From Paraburkholderia acidicola (lineage in GTDB: Bacteria > Pseudomonadota > Gammaproteobacteria > Burkholderiales > Burkholderiaceae): 64,000 nt of DNA. Positions 26,953 to 35,599 of the stretch are shown here, in pieces. The position numbers and the translations under genes are program-made. The notes below the pieces were generated by a model, which ran no database searches, was not told where the DNA came from, and was given only the letters and a program-made list of their open reading frames with translations. The number at the start of each line of letters is the position of its first letter. The first letter of the stretch is position 1. Location: NCBI RefSeq assembly GCF_002362315.1, contig NZ_MTZV01000001.1:124001-188000 (forward strand), read 5' to 3'.

Positions 26953-29405
26953 ATCACGATCTCGTCGAAGAAGCCGCCTTGCGTCCTGCCGCGCGTAGCG
27001 GATTGACTGCGCCGGTGCTCGCGCAGGCTGTCAGTACATCGCTCGCCGCACGTACGCCGCAAGGTGCGCGTGGCCAGGTGCGCGTCGCGATCGTGCACGA
27101 CTGGCTCGTCACCTATGCGGGCGCGGAGCGCGTGCTCGAACAGATCGTCGCGTGCTTTCCGGATGCCGACCTGTTCAGCCTTGTCGATTTTCTCGATGAC
27201 CGCACGTTCCTGCGTGGCAAAACGGCCACGACATCGTTTATCCAGAACCTGCCGTTCGCGCGGACCCGCTACCGCGGCTATCTGCCGTTGATGCCACTCG
27301 CCATCGAGCAGCTCGACGTGTCCGCCTACGACGTCGTGATTTCGAGTAGCCACGCGGTCGCCAAAGGCGTGTTGACCGGTCCCGACCAGGTGCATATCAG
27401 CTACGTGCATTCGCCGATCCGCTATGCCTGGGACCTGCAGCATCAGTACCTGCAGCAGTCGCAACTGACGCGCGGTCCGAAGTCGATGCTGGCGCGACTG
27501 GTGTTGCACTACATCCGCAACTGGGATGTCCGCACGTCGAATTCGGTGGATTCGTTTGTCGCAAACTCGGCGTTTATCGCGCGCCGGATTCACAAGGTGT
27601 ATCAGCGCGAAGCGGACGTGATCTTTCCGCCCGTCGACGTCGATGCATTCAAGCTGCACGAACAGAAAGAAGACTTCTATCTGACCGCGTCGCGCATGGT
27701 GCCGTACAAGAAAATCGATCTGCTCGTCGAAGCGTTTGCGCAGATGCCGGAGCGCAAGCTCGTCGTGATCGGCGACGGCCCCGACATGCAGAAGATCCGC
27801 GCGAAGGCGACAGCGAACATCGAGATCATGGGCTATCAACCGTTCGCGGTGCTGCATGACCGGATGCGTCGCGCGAAAGCCTTCGTTTTCGCCGCCGAAG
27901 AGGACTTCGGTATTTCGGTGGTCGAAGCACAGGCGTGCGGCACGCCGGTCATTGCCTATGGCAAGGGCGGTGCGCTCGAAACGGTCCGCGATCTCTCGCA
28001 CCCGCAGCCAACCGGGTTGTTCTTCGGCGAGCAGAGCGTGGAGTCGATCGTCGCGGCGGTCGAAGACTTCGCCGATAATCCGCAGCGCTTTGCCGCCGCC
28101 GATTGTCGCCGCAATGCCGAGCGTTTCTCCACGGCGCATTTTCGCGAACGCTTCTTTTCCCATGTACGCGCGGCCGTGCCCAAGATGCAGGGCGCTTCGT
28201 TGCCTGCATTCGACGCGCCGCCCGCGGACGCCCATATACCGCTAGCGAATACCCCACGCATCCTCGCCGTCGATCAAAGCGGCGTGCTCGGCGGCGCCGA
28301 ACTGTCGCTGCTCGAAATCATGAAAGCGCTGCGTGCGCGCGCCGAAGTCGTGCTGTTCGACGACGGTCCGTTTCGCACCGCGCTCGACCGGGCGGGTGTC
28401 ACGGTCAACGTATTGAAGTCGGGCGCACTGCGTGAGGTACGCAAGCGCGGTGGTTCGGTACCGAAGTGGCGGGCCTTCAAGGACATCGTCGCGCTGGTTC
28501 GGGCAACGGTGAAACGGGCCCGGCGTGCCGATGTGATCTATGCGAACACGCAGCGCGCGATGGTGATCGGCGCGCTTGCCGGCCGCTTCGCCCGAAAGCC
28601 GGTGGTCTGGCATCTACGCGATATCGTCACCAGCGAGCACTTTGGCGGCAAGCAACTGGCGATCATCAAATGGTGCGCGAAGCTCGGACTCGCTCATGTG
28701 ATCGCCAACTCTGCTGCATCGAAGCGCGCGTTCGTCGAGCTGACGAACTTCGACAGCAAGCGCGTCGACGTGGTGTTCAACGGCATTTCCGCTGCGCCGT
28801 TCGATGCGCTGGCCGATGTGCCGCAAGCGACGTTGCGCTCACTGCTGAATCTGCCGCAGCAAGCTTTCCTGGTCGGCTCGTTCAGCCGTCTCGCGCACTG
28901 GAAAGGCCAGCACGTGCTGCTCGAAGCCGTCGTGCTCAATCCGCATATGCATGCGGTGCTGGTCGGTGCGCCGCTGTTCGGTGAGGACGATTACGAAGCC
29001 ACATTGCGGGCGTTCGTCGTCAATCACGGGATCGGTGACCGTGTGCATTTTCTCGGCTTCCAGAACGATATCGCGGCATGCATGCGCGCCGTCGACGTCG
29101 TCGTGCATACGTCGATTACGCCCGAGCCGTTTGGCCGGGTGATCGTCGAAGGCATGCTGGCGCAGCGTCCGGTCGTTGCGGCGCGCGCCGGTGGGGTGGT
29201 CGAGATTATCGATGACGGCGTGGACGGTTTGCTGTGTACGCCCGGCGATGCACATGGGCTCGCCGATACGCTCGCCGAACTGCGCGCGAATGAAAGCCTG
29301 CGCGAGCAACTGGTAGCGAATGGCAACCGCGTCGCACGTCAGCGCTTCGGTCCGGGCAACTATGTGGCGTCGGTCGAGCGGATCTTGAAGGCGGTGGCAG
29401 GCTGA
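26949..29405 (+). CDS. bceR: Bifunctional glycosyltransferase, two tandem GT4 modules
   Basis: An 818-residue protein with two complete GT-B glycosyltransferases. Module 1 (about residues 40-400) begins VRVAIVHDWLVTYAGAERVL and has YLTASRMVPYKKIDLLVEAF and FGISVVEAQACGTPVIA. Module 2 (about 435-815) begins RILAVDQSGVLGGAELSLLE and has LVGSFSRLAHWKGQHVLLEA and EPFGRVIVEGMLAQRPVVAA. Both keep the acidic donor-site motif, so each may add one sugar. The ATG overlaps the flippase stop (ATGA). The domain pair matches bceR. The start at 26949 was chosen over an open extension back to 26526 that lies in bceQ. Confidence 0.88.
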   Translation: MNHDLVEEAALRPAARSGLTAPVLAQAVSTSLAARTPQGARGQVRVAIVHDWLVTYAGAERVLEQIVACFPDADLFSLVDFLDDRTFLRGKTATTSFIQNLPFARTRYRGYLPLMPLAIEQLDVSAYDVVISSSHAVAKGVLTGPDQVHISYVHSPIRYAWDLQHQYLQQSQLTRGPKSMLARLVLHYIRNWDVRTSNSVDSFVANSAFIARRIHKVYQREADVIFPPVDVDAFKLHEQKEDFYLTASRMVPYKKIDLLVEAFAQMPERKLVVIGDGPDMQKIRAKATANIEIMGYQPFAVLHDRMRRAKAFVFAAEEDFGISVVEAQACGTPVIAYGKGGALETVRDLSHPQPTGLFFGEQSVESIVAAVEDFADNPQRFAAADCRRNAERFSTAHFRERFFSHVRAAVPKMQGASLPAFDAPPADAHIPLANTPRILAVDQSGVLGGAELSLLEIMKALRARAEVVLFDDGPFRTALDRAGVTVNVLKSGALREVRKRGGSVPKWRAFKDIVALVRATVKRARRADVIYANTQRAMVIGALAGRFARKPVVWHLRDIVTSEHFGGKQLAIIKWCAKLGLAHVIANSAASKRAFVELTNFDSKRVDVVFNGISAAPFDALADVPQATLRSLLNLPQQAFLVGSFSRLAHWKGQHVLLEAVVLNPHMHAVLVGAPLFGEDDYEATLRAFVVNHGIGDRVHFLGFQNDIAACMRAVDVVVHTSITPEPFGRVIVEGMLAQRPVVAARAGGVVEIIDDGVDGLLCTPGDAHGLADTLAELRANESLREQLVANGNRVARQRFGPGNYVASVERILKAVAG

Positions 29406-29469
29406 GATCTCGCGCCGCACGTAACGAGCGCAACGATGTGTGCGTTACGTTTGTTTGCGGCGAGATCAG
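29402..29469. terminator. Nested inverted repeat between converging bceR and bceS, probable bidirectional terminator
   Basis: Inner perfect arms ACGTAACG (29419-29426) and CGTTACGT (29443-29450) sit inside imperfect outer arms (CTGAGATCTCGC-GC-CGC and GCGGCGAGATCAG). The element begins at the bceR stop and lies 50 bp from the bceS stop. The long T-run of a classical terminator is missing; only TTTGTTT follows the inner arms on the plus strand. Confidence 0.5.
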
Positions 29470-29518
29470 GAACGCACAGCGGTCCTGGAGGCGTTGCAGC
29501 GCTGACCGTTGCGCGGTG

Positions 29519-30730
29519 TCAGGCGCGTACTGTCGCGTTCGAGGTTTTGCCAGGATTCGAGTTGCGCGGTTTCAGGCTCGCCGACCACTTCATCGCCGGC
29601 AGCTCGACCAGCCGGTAGAACCCATAGGCAACCGGAATGGCGACCAGCATATAGCCGAACGATGGCCAGATCGACTGTTGCAGCGCCGAGCGGAACAGCA
29701 GCGACGACAGCAGTACGAAGATCGGCAGATGGACGACGTATAGCGAGAAACTGAAATCGCCGAGCCGTGACAGTGCGCGCATTGCGGTCCCGCCAGCGGT
29801 ACGGCGCGTGTCGAGCGCGCGATACAGGTAGCACGCAAAGCCGAGCGCCCATAGCTGGAACGCAACGTACTGCCCGAAATGGAACGCGACACAGCCAAGC
29901 GCCGTGAACACCGCTGCCGCACCGTAGAGCAGCAACGACGGCGGCCGTGCAGAAGCAGCCGCATGCGCTTTCGTATCGGCAATCCATGCGCCGAGCGTCC
30001 ACGACAACCAGTACGACGTGAAGAACTGGATGTCGTGACGCTCGAGACCGAACGCCGACACGACATTGACGAGCGCGACCAGCGCCAGCACCGGCGTGAT
30101 CCCGATGCGCCTCCGCAAGGCGAACAGCAGCGGATAGATTACGTAGAACTGCACTTCGAGCGACAGTGTCCAGAGCGCGCCGTTCGAACCGTAGGTCTTG
30201 CCGGCCACACCTTGCAGCGAGAACAGATTGACGAGGAACGCCTGCAAACCGATCTCGCGCACCTTGTGGCTAACCGGCGGCAATTGCAGGCTGGCCCAGT
30301 CGAGCGCGAGCGTCAGAAGCAGGGCGGCGAACAGTACCGGATAGATGCGCGCAAAACGGCGTGCCCAGAAGTTAGTCGCATCGAGCCGCCAGGCCGGGTT
30401 CTGGGCGAGCCGCTGCGCCGCGCCACGATGAATGCAGTAACCGCTGATGACGAAAAAGATCGGCACGCCGGCCGAACCCCACGCCACCGGAAACGTCAGG
30501 TAAGCGACGATCGAACTGAAATCGAGCGATCTGCCCACCATCTGGTGAAAGCTTTGCATGCCGATCCATTCGACCTGCCGGCAATGGAAATAGGCCACCA
30601 GCAGCGCGGCGAACCCGCGCATGGCGTCGATGACATGATCCTTGCTGGCGCTTTCCGCGCGGGCCCCGCTGGCCGGCAGCGCCTGAAAGGGCAGCGAAGT
30701 GCCGGTTGCTTCGAAGGCCGAATCGCTCAT
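29519..30730 (-). CDS. bceS: Membrane O-acyltransferase (acyltransferase_3)
   Basis: A 403-residue acyltransferase with about ten helices. An N-terminal cytoplasmic segment of ~28 residues precedes the core DHVIDAMRGFAALLVAYFH, which holds the conserved catalytic-region histidine. Later motifs are GSAGVPIFFVISGYCIH and RRFARIYPVLFAALLLT, ending with the helix SFSLYVVHLPIFVLLSSLLF. AGGAG lies six bases before the ATG at 30730. It lies opposite to its neighbours between the double glycosyltransferase and the uridylyltransferase, as bceS does in the cepacian bce-II cluster. It most likely adds a second acetyl group to the repeat unit. Confidence 0.83.
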   Translation of the reverse strand: MSDSAFEATGTSLPFQALPASGARAESASKDHVIDAMRGFAALLVAYFHCRQVEWIGMQSFHQMVGRSLDFSSIVAYLTFPVAWGSAGVPIFFVISGYCIHRGAAQRLAQNPAWRLDATNFWARRFARIYPVLFAALLLTLALDWASLQLPPVSHKVREIGLQAFLVNLFSLQGVAGKTYGSNGALWTLSLEVQFYVIYPLLFALRRRIGITPVLALVALVNVVSAFGLERHDIQFFTSYWLSWTLGAWIADTKAHAAASARPPSLLLYGAAAVFTALGCVAFHFGQYVAFQLWALGFACYLYRALDTRRTAGGTAMRALSRLGDFSFSLYVVHLPIFVLLSSLLFRSALQQSIWPSFGYMLVAIPVAYGFYRLVELPAMKWSASLKPRNSNPGKTSNATVRA

Positions 30731-30998
30731 GCGCGCTCCTTATCCATACCGCGTGATTTGCTTATATACACAGCCCAGACCCTGCACGCGACATGTTCTG
30801 CAGACGCAGGGCTACGCATGGTCTATCGTAGAACATCGGCAATTCGAAAAATGAATAAAAATTTCTCACGAACTGAAATAACAAGTCGAATTGATGACTC
30901 GAATGGATTGAAAAAATTAACTGCCGGGGTCGCCGAATTATTTGTCGATTTTGTCGTGCTAGTTTGAGTCTCGGATTCATTTGACCAGGAGTAAAGCC

Positions 30999-31142
30999 AT
31001 GACCATGCACCTGCTCGCGGGGATCGCCGTCCTGCTGGTTCTGGTGGGCGTATCCGCCTACCGGGAAGCGTTGCGCAACGAACCGATCGGACGCTTCCGG
31101 ATGAATCCGGGCAAGCTTCCGCAGTTCGACGAAAGCGAATAA
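30999..31142 (+). CDS. 47-residue single-helix membrane peptide
   Basis: A small gene reading MTMHLLAGIAVLLVLV at the N-terminus, a hydrophobic helix from about residue 4 to 21, then a charged cytoplasmic-type tail (YREALRNEPIGRFRMN) ending FDESE. A clean AGGAG (30987-30991) stands eight bases before the ATG, and the composition is protein-like. A second ATG two codons later is possible. It lies between bceS and bceT on the same strand as bceT. I do not recognise the family; its place suggests a small membrane subunit or regulator connected with exopolysaccharide assembly, which is inference only. Confidence 0.65.
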   Translation: MTMHLLAGIAVLLVLVGVSAYREALRNEPIGRFRMNPGKLPQFDESE

Positions 31143-31406
31143 GCCACGCCCGGATTTCACGTAATAATTGCGCGTTGAGTTTTACTCAAGCGCTTCATCG
31201 CGTAACTGTTCCCGATCAAATTTCGCGATGTGACAGCATGCGATCGACAGGCCCGATTCACGATCGGTCGCATGAATTCATTACGGAAAAACGAATATTT
31301 TTCCGCTAATCTTTTTGAGGACAGTTTCCGGCCTGTGTGGCGGCGCCCCGTGCCGTCCACGCTAACGGACCGCAAAGATTGATTAACCGATGTGGGAATG
31401 CAGACC

Positions 31407-32300
31407 ATGCTGAAAGTCACCAAAGCCGTGTTTCCCGTGGCGGGCCTCGGAACACGCTTCCTGCCGGCCACCAAGGCCAGTCCGAAAGAGATGCTGCCCA
31501 TCGTCGACAAGCCGCTGATCCAGTATGCGGTGGAAGAGGCCATCGAGGCCGGCATCACCGAGATGATCTTCGTGACCGGGCGCAGCAAGCGCGCGATTGA
31601 AGATCACTTCGACAAGTCGTATGAAATCGAGGCCGAACTCGAAGCGCGCGGCAAGGACCAGTTGCTCGAACTCGTGCGCGGCATCAAGCCGGCCAATGTG
31701 GATTGCTTCTACGTGCGACAGGCCACGGCGCTCGGGCTTGGACATGCGGTGCTGTGCGCCGAAAAACTGGTCGGCGAGAGCCCGTTCGCGGTGATTCTCG
31801 CGGACGATCTGTTGCACAGCACGCGGCCGGTCATGAAGCAACTCGTCGATGTGTTCAACCACTATCACAGCTCGGTGGTGGGCGTCGAAACGATCGCCCG
31901 CGAAGACAGCCGCTCGTATGGCGTCGTGGACGGACGCGAGTGGGAAGAAGATGTGATCAAGCTCTCGGGTATCGTCGAGAAGCCTGCGCCCGAGAAGGCA
32001 CCGTCCAATCTCGGCGTCGTCGGCCGCTATGTGCTGATGCCGACCATCTTCAAGCACATTCGCGCGTTGAAGCCCGGTGCGGGCGGCGAACTGCAACTCA
32101 CCGATGCCTTGCAATCGCTGCTTGCCGAAGAGCAGGTGCTGGCGTATCGCTACTTCGGCACGCGCTTCGATTGCGGCAGCAAGCTCGGCTATCTGAAGGC
32201 GACCGTCGAATTCGCGCTGCGGCATCCCGAGGTGAGGGCAGAATTCGAAGAGTATCTGCAGAACTATCTGCCGGTGCAGCTGGCTGCAGCGGCTGCTTAA
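31407..32300 (+). CDS. bceT: UTP-glucose-1-phosphate uridylyltransferase (GalU type)
   Basis: A 297-residue cytoplasmic enzyme making UDP-glucose, the substrate of both BceB and BceC. The N-terminus [20 protein letters not shown] contains the nucleotide-binding signature. [18 protein letters not shown] and [20 protein letters not shown] follow, with [12 protein letters not shown] and [15 protein letters not shown] near the end. Length is normal for GalU. The ATG at 31407 is chosen because the family starts MLKVTKAVF; an in-frame ATG at 31398 and GTG at 31392 lie just upstream. By order it is bceT of the cepacian bce-II cluster. Confidence 0.92.
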   Translation: MLKVTKAVFPVAGLGTRFLPATKASPKEMLPIVDKPLIQYAVEEAIEAGITEMIFVTGRSKRAIEDHFDKSYEIEAELEARGKDQLLELVRGIKPANVDCFYVRQATALGLGHAVLCAEKLVGESPFAVILADDLLHSTRPVMKQLVDVFNHYHSSVVGVETIAREDSRSYGVVDGREWEEDVIKLSGIVEKPAPEKAPSNLGVVGRYVLMPTIFKHIRALKPGAGGELQLTDALQSLLAEEQVLAYRYFGTRFDCGSKLGYLKATVEFALRHPEVRAEFEEYLQNYLPVQLAAAAA

Positions 32301-32375
32301 CGTGCACGAGTTGTGCAAGAGTTCGCCGTCGCTTTCTGAAAACGGCGGCGACTCATTCGGGTACAACTGCGCAGG

Positions 32376-32747
32376 CTAGCGGCGCTTCATCTTGAGGACG
32401 CGCGAAATCTGCGCAGCGGTGAAGCTGCTCTTATGCGCATAGGGCGCGCAGTCGAGCGGCGCAGTCAACGATTCGCCTACGGCGAATTGACCCACATAGC
32501 GAAACAGATCCGTTTCGAGCTTGAGGAAAACCGGGATCTCGCCAGCCTGTCTGGCGAGCGTTCTGCCGGCAGCACGAGCCGCAGCACCGCCATCACAGAG
32601 GATGACCTCCGGTGCCTGTGGGTTGAGATCAGGCCGCAGGCACGCGGCGACCACCTTGCCATTCTTCGTCGGAAGAAACGCTTGCTTGCTGCCGCCGCAA
32701 ACAGTGTGGATGTACTCGCGGCTATAGTTCTTGTTCATTTCGAACAT
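32376..32747 (-). CDS. Small conserved hypothetical protein
   Basis: A 123-residue basic protein. It opens NKNYSREYIHTVCGGSKQAF and continues with FLPTKNGKVVAACLRPDLNP and a strand-rich second half ETDLFRYVGQFAVGES. The pattern recalls DUF6697-like domains found alone or fused to other modules, but I cannot confirm this by search. There is no signal peptide or membrane helix. GAGGT lies before the ATG at 32747. The gene converges on bceT with a 75-bp gap that holds only an imperfect GC-rich hairpin. No function should be inferred. Confidence 0.6.
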   Translation of the reverse strand: MFEMNKNYSREYIHTVCGGSKQAFLPTKNGKVVAACLRPDLNPQAPEVILCDGGAAARAAGRTLARQAGEIPVFLKLETDLFRYVGQFAVGESLTAPLDCAPYAHKSSFTAAQISRVLKMKRR

Positions 32748-33137
32748 GAGAGACCTCGGTGAGATGCGTAGTGCAGGGTTGATGCGTAAAGTAATGACCT
32801 GGGATCGCTAGATACATAGCGAACCCGCATTCGATGCGCGCGCACGCATCCCGCCGCGCTGCGAGTTTCGCTCGCAAGGCGCGTTCATCCGGACGCGAGA
32901 AAAACCCGCGTTCAGGTGGCGCTAGATAAAGTGGCTGGAGAAAGCTACTGCGGCGCGCACCGTCTGCCTGCTGGCAAGACGGCGGCTAAAAGAATGGGCA
33001 CGCGGACGTCCTGCCACTCAGGCAGTGAGATTCTTCGACGATCGACGACATCGGTTATTCATGGCACCCATTCGCTGTTTGACGTTGCCGATATTGTAGA
33101 TATCTCTATCGCGGCGGCAAGTAAAAAGGTGGTAAAG
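32748..33137. other. 390-bp intergenic region, no gene seen
   Basis: No reading frame with protein-like character; a 95-residue plus-strand frame (32916-33203) overlaps the next gene antisense and has no ribosome site. The region probably holds the promoter of the minus-strand gene ending at 32376. Confidence 0.5.
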
Positions 33138-33163
33138 AGCGATCCGGCAACTGCCGGATCGCT
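33138..33163 (-). terminator. Hairpin terminator after the EF-hand gene
   Basis: AGCGATCCGGCA and TGCCGGATCGCT form a perfect 12-bp stem with a two-base spacer. It begins eight bases past the TAG of the minus-strand EF-hand gene and is followed on that strand by CTTTACC, a weak T-run. Confidence 0.65.
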
Positions 33164-33171
33164 GTCATTGA

Positions 33172-33564
33172 CTATCGCTGTTGCTGCTGCAGATACTGCC
33201 TGACATCGCTCATCGACACGCGCCCGGTATGAGCACTGTCGATCTCATCGAAGTGTCTGGCGACATACCCCAGACCACCGCTTTGCGCTTGCGCCTTCGT
33301 CACAGAAGCGCCATTGCTGAGCGCTGTATTAGCGCCGAGTCGTGCTTCGACGCGCTGCTGCGCCTGCAGTTGCAAGGTCGCGCCGGTGGACGGCGTGACG
33401 GCCGCCACGCGATTCTGCGGAAAGAACGGACCATCCACACCATGACTGCCATGCGGCAACGTGACAGGCGCCACCGCCTGAGGCGGCAACGCATGCGCGC
33501 TACTCATCACAGCACCGAGAACAATCAACGGGGAAATACGTCGCATCAAATTGATTAGAGACAT
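33172..33564 (-). CDS. Secreted EF-hand domain protein
   Basis: A 130-residue exported protein if the ATG at 33564 is used. A signal peptide (MRRISPLIVLGAVMSSAHA within the first 26 residues) is followed by a low-complexity proline/glutamine segment. Near the C-terminus there is one EF-hand-like motif, HFDEIDSAHTGRVSMSDVRQ, with loop aspartates at positions 1 and 12 and glycine at 6. Alternative starts are 33576 and a GTG at 33630 that overlaps the stop of the upstream carboxypeptidase gene by four bases. It seems cotranscribed with that gene and ends at a hairpin terminator. Function unknown. Confidence 0.65.
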   Translation of the reverse strand: MSLINLMRRISPLIVLGAVMSSAHALPPQAVAPVTLPHGSHGVDGPFFPQNRVAAVTPSTGATLQLQAQQRVEARLGANTALSNGASVTKAQAQSGGLGYVARHFDEIDSAHTGRVSMSDVRQYLQQQQR

Positions 33565-33626
33565 GATCACTCGCATTGGATAGGCGAACAGCGGGTTTGC
33601 AGTAACAACGCGTACACCAGCGGCGC

Positions 33627-35321
33627 TCACGGCGCGGCTGCTGACGTCACCGCCGTGGACGTACTAACGGTCGGCGAACTCGCCGGGCTTTCGTCACGCC
33701 ACGGCTGCGGCAGCGTCGTTAGCGTGAGAGCACCCGGAATCTGCTTGGCCGCGTAGAACAGCTTGAGATGTGCTTTCACCTGCGGCCGTGCCACATCATC
33801 CAGATAGATCATGTGACCGCCCTGAACGAAGTTCACCTGCAGGTTCGGATTCAGGTGAGGCACTGTCTGGAGTCGTGCGAGCTGTTTCTCGGTATTGAAG
33901 AACGGCGTGGCCAGATCGTGATAGCCGTTTTCCGACAGGATTTCGAGCCGTGGGTTAAGCGTCAGTGCGCCGAGCAGATCGGGGATCGTGTCCGGATATG
34001 ACTGACCGCCGTGCGAGAAATCCCAGGTCATGCCGTCGTTCAACGGCACGTAGGTTGAGTTCGGTGCCGTGTAGCCGAGGTAGTCCGGCATCTGCGTCGC
34101 AAGGGCATTCGTGAACGGTTGCGAAATCAGGATGTCCGACGGATCGTTGTCGCTCTGCAGACGCGGGTCCGAGTCCGGCAACGTCACGCGTCCGTCATAA
34201 CGGCCAATCTGTCCGTTGCTGACCAGTGTGTCCGAGAACCAGTTCTGACTGAAGTAGCTCTGCAATGCCTGCACGCTCATACCGGATGTGTGCGACCACG
34301 ACTGCAGCGTGCGCAACGGCGGCGTGCCGTTGTTCAGATGACGATACTGAGCGGTCGAAAACTGCTCCATCTGCTGCGCGTAGGCGCTCAGGCTAACTGG
34401 TGCCGGTGAAACCTGGTTGTAGTAGGCCGATACTTCCGCATAGCTCGGCAGGTCATCGGCGGCATCGTCGGTCGACCCATAGTTCAGGATCGACGACTGC
34501 AACACGATCCCCGTCAGATGCACGCCTGCGGACTCGAGCGACAGCGCGAGCATGTCGGTGCGCGGCGTGCCATACGATTCCCCGTACAGATACAGCGGCG
34601 ACTTGCTGCGATTGTTGACGGCGATATAGCGCTCGACGAAATCGCGGATCACCTTGACGTCCGGATCGCAGCCCCAGAAGACCTGGTTCGTGTTCGGCAG
34701 AACGGCTTCGGAAAGCCCGGTTCCCGGCGGATCGATGTACACCAGGTCCGACACGTCGAGCATGCTTTCCTTGTTGTCGACGAGCGGATAGTTCGGCCAG
34801 TTGTTGCCGAACAGCGGGTCGGGTGTGGCGACACGTGTCGGGGCAAACGAACCGAGACGCAACCAGATCGACGATGAACCCGGGCCGCCGTTGTAGATGA
34901 AGGTCACAGGCCGTGGTGTACCGTCGGCGCTCGGCGCGGTGTAGGCGACGTAGGACATCGATGCTTCTGGATTACCTTGCGAGTCGGCCGCCGTCAGGTG
35001 ACCCGTGGTCGTCGTGTAGTTGATCGTCGTACTGCCGGATGTCCACTGATGCTGCATCACGGCGGCCTTTTCGGTGACCTGCGATGCAGTAAGTCCGTCG
35101 TTGGCGTTCATCGAATAAGCGATCGTATCGACGTAAGGTTGATTGCTCGCTGACGGGTTTGCCTGCTTGTTTGAGGTTTGCTTCAGGTTTGCGGCACTAC
35201 TCGAGGACGAACCGCCATCATTGCCGCCGCACCCAGCCAGCGTCAGCATTCCGATCGTCACGATACTGAGTGCAGCTAGCCGGCCCTGCTTGCTGCCGTT
35301 ACAGCTCCTGTCTGGCTTCAT
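33627..35321 (-). CDS. S10 serine carboxypeptidase-like lipoprotein
   Basis: A 564-residue exported alpha/beta hydrolase of peptidase family S10. The lipoprotein signal ends in LAGC near residue 31, followed by a serine-rich linker. Family motifs are FIYNGGPGSSS (oxyanion-hole loop), the nucleophile in YLYGESYGTPR near residue 249, the acid in ENGYHDLATPF near 470 and the histidine in VQGGHMIYLD near 502. All catalytic residues are present. CCAGGGA precedes the ATG at 35321. It should act on peptides or esters in the periplasm or at the cell surface. The following EF-hand gene is probably in the same transcript. Confidence 0.87.
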   Translation of the reverse strand: MKPDRSCNGSKQGRLAALSIVTIGMLTLAGCGGNDGGSSSSSAANLKQTSNKQANPSASNQPYVDTIAYSMNANDGLTASQVTEKAAVMQHQWTSGSTTINYTTTTGHLTAADSQGNPEASMSYVAYTAPSADGTPRPVTFIYNGGPGSSSIWLRLGSFAPTRVATPDPLFGNNWPNYPLVDNKESMLDVSDLVYIDPPGTGLSEAVLPNTNQVFWGCDPDVKVIRDFVERYIAVNNRSKSPLYLYGESYGTPRTDMLALSLESAGVHLTGIVLQSSILNYGSTDDAADDLPSYAEVSAYYNQVSPAPVSLSAYAQQMEQFSTAQYRHLNNGTPPLRTLQSWSHTSGMSVQALQSYFSQNWFSDTLVSNGQIGRYDGRVTLPDSDPRLQSDNDPSDILISQPFTNALATQMPDYLGYTAPNSTYVPLNDGMTWDFSHGGQSYPDTIPDLLGALTLNPRLEILSENGYHDLATPFFNTEKQLARLQTVPHLNPNLQVNFVQGGHMIYLDDVARPQVKAHLKLFYAAKQIPGALTLTTLPQPWRDESPASSPTVSTSTAVTSAAAP

Positions 35322-35599
35322 CTCTATCCCTGGTGAGTGAGTTTGGATACCGCTTTACGAAGGTCGCTTTCGCGATGGTTCGCTATATAGAGTCGTTCGG
35401 AAAGCATAAGAGGACCAGTAGCTTTGAGTATTGTTGAAGCTTGCAACATGGCGCGATCGTGCCAAAGCATCCAGTATCTGGAATCGTCATCAAAAGTTTG
35501 CACACCTCTCTATCCGCTGTGTATCGTCGCCCGGCAGTCCACAGTGATGTGGCTTAAAAAAACCGACTACGCAAAGTCGAACTTGCTGGAGGAGGCGAA

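Noticed and set aside
32916..33203. 95-residue plus-strand frame
   Set aside because: Overlaps the terminator and the 3' end of the EF-hand gene antisense; no supporting signal.
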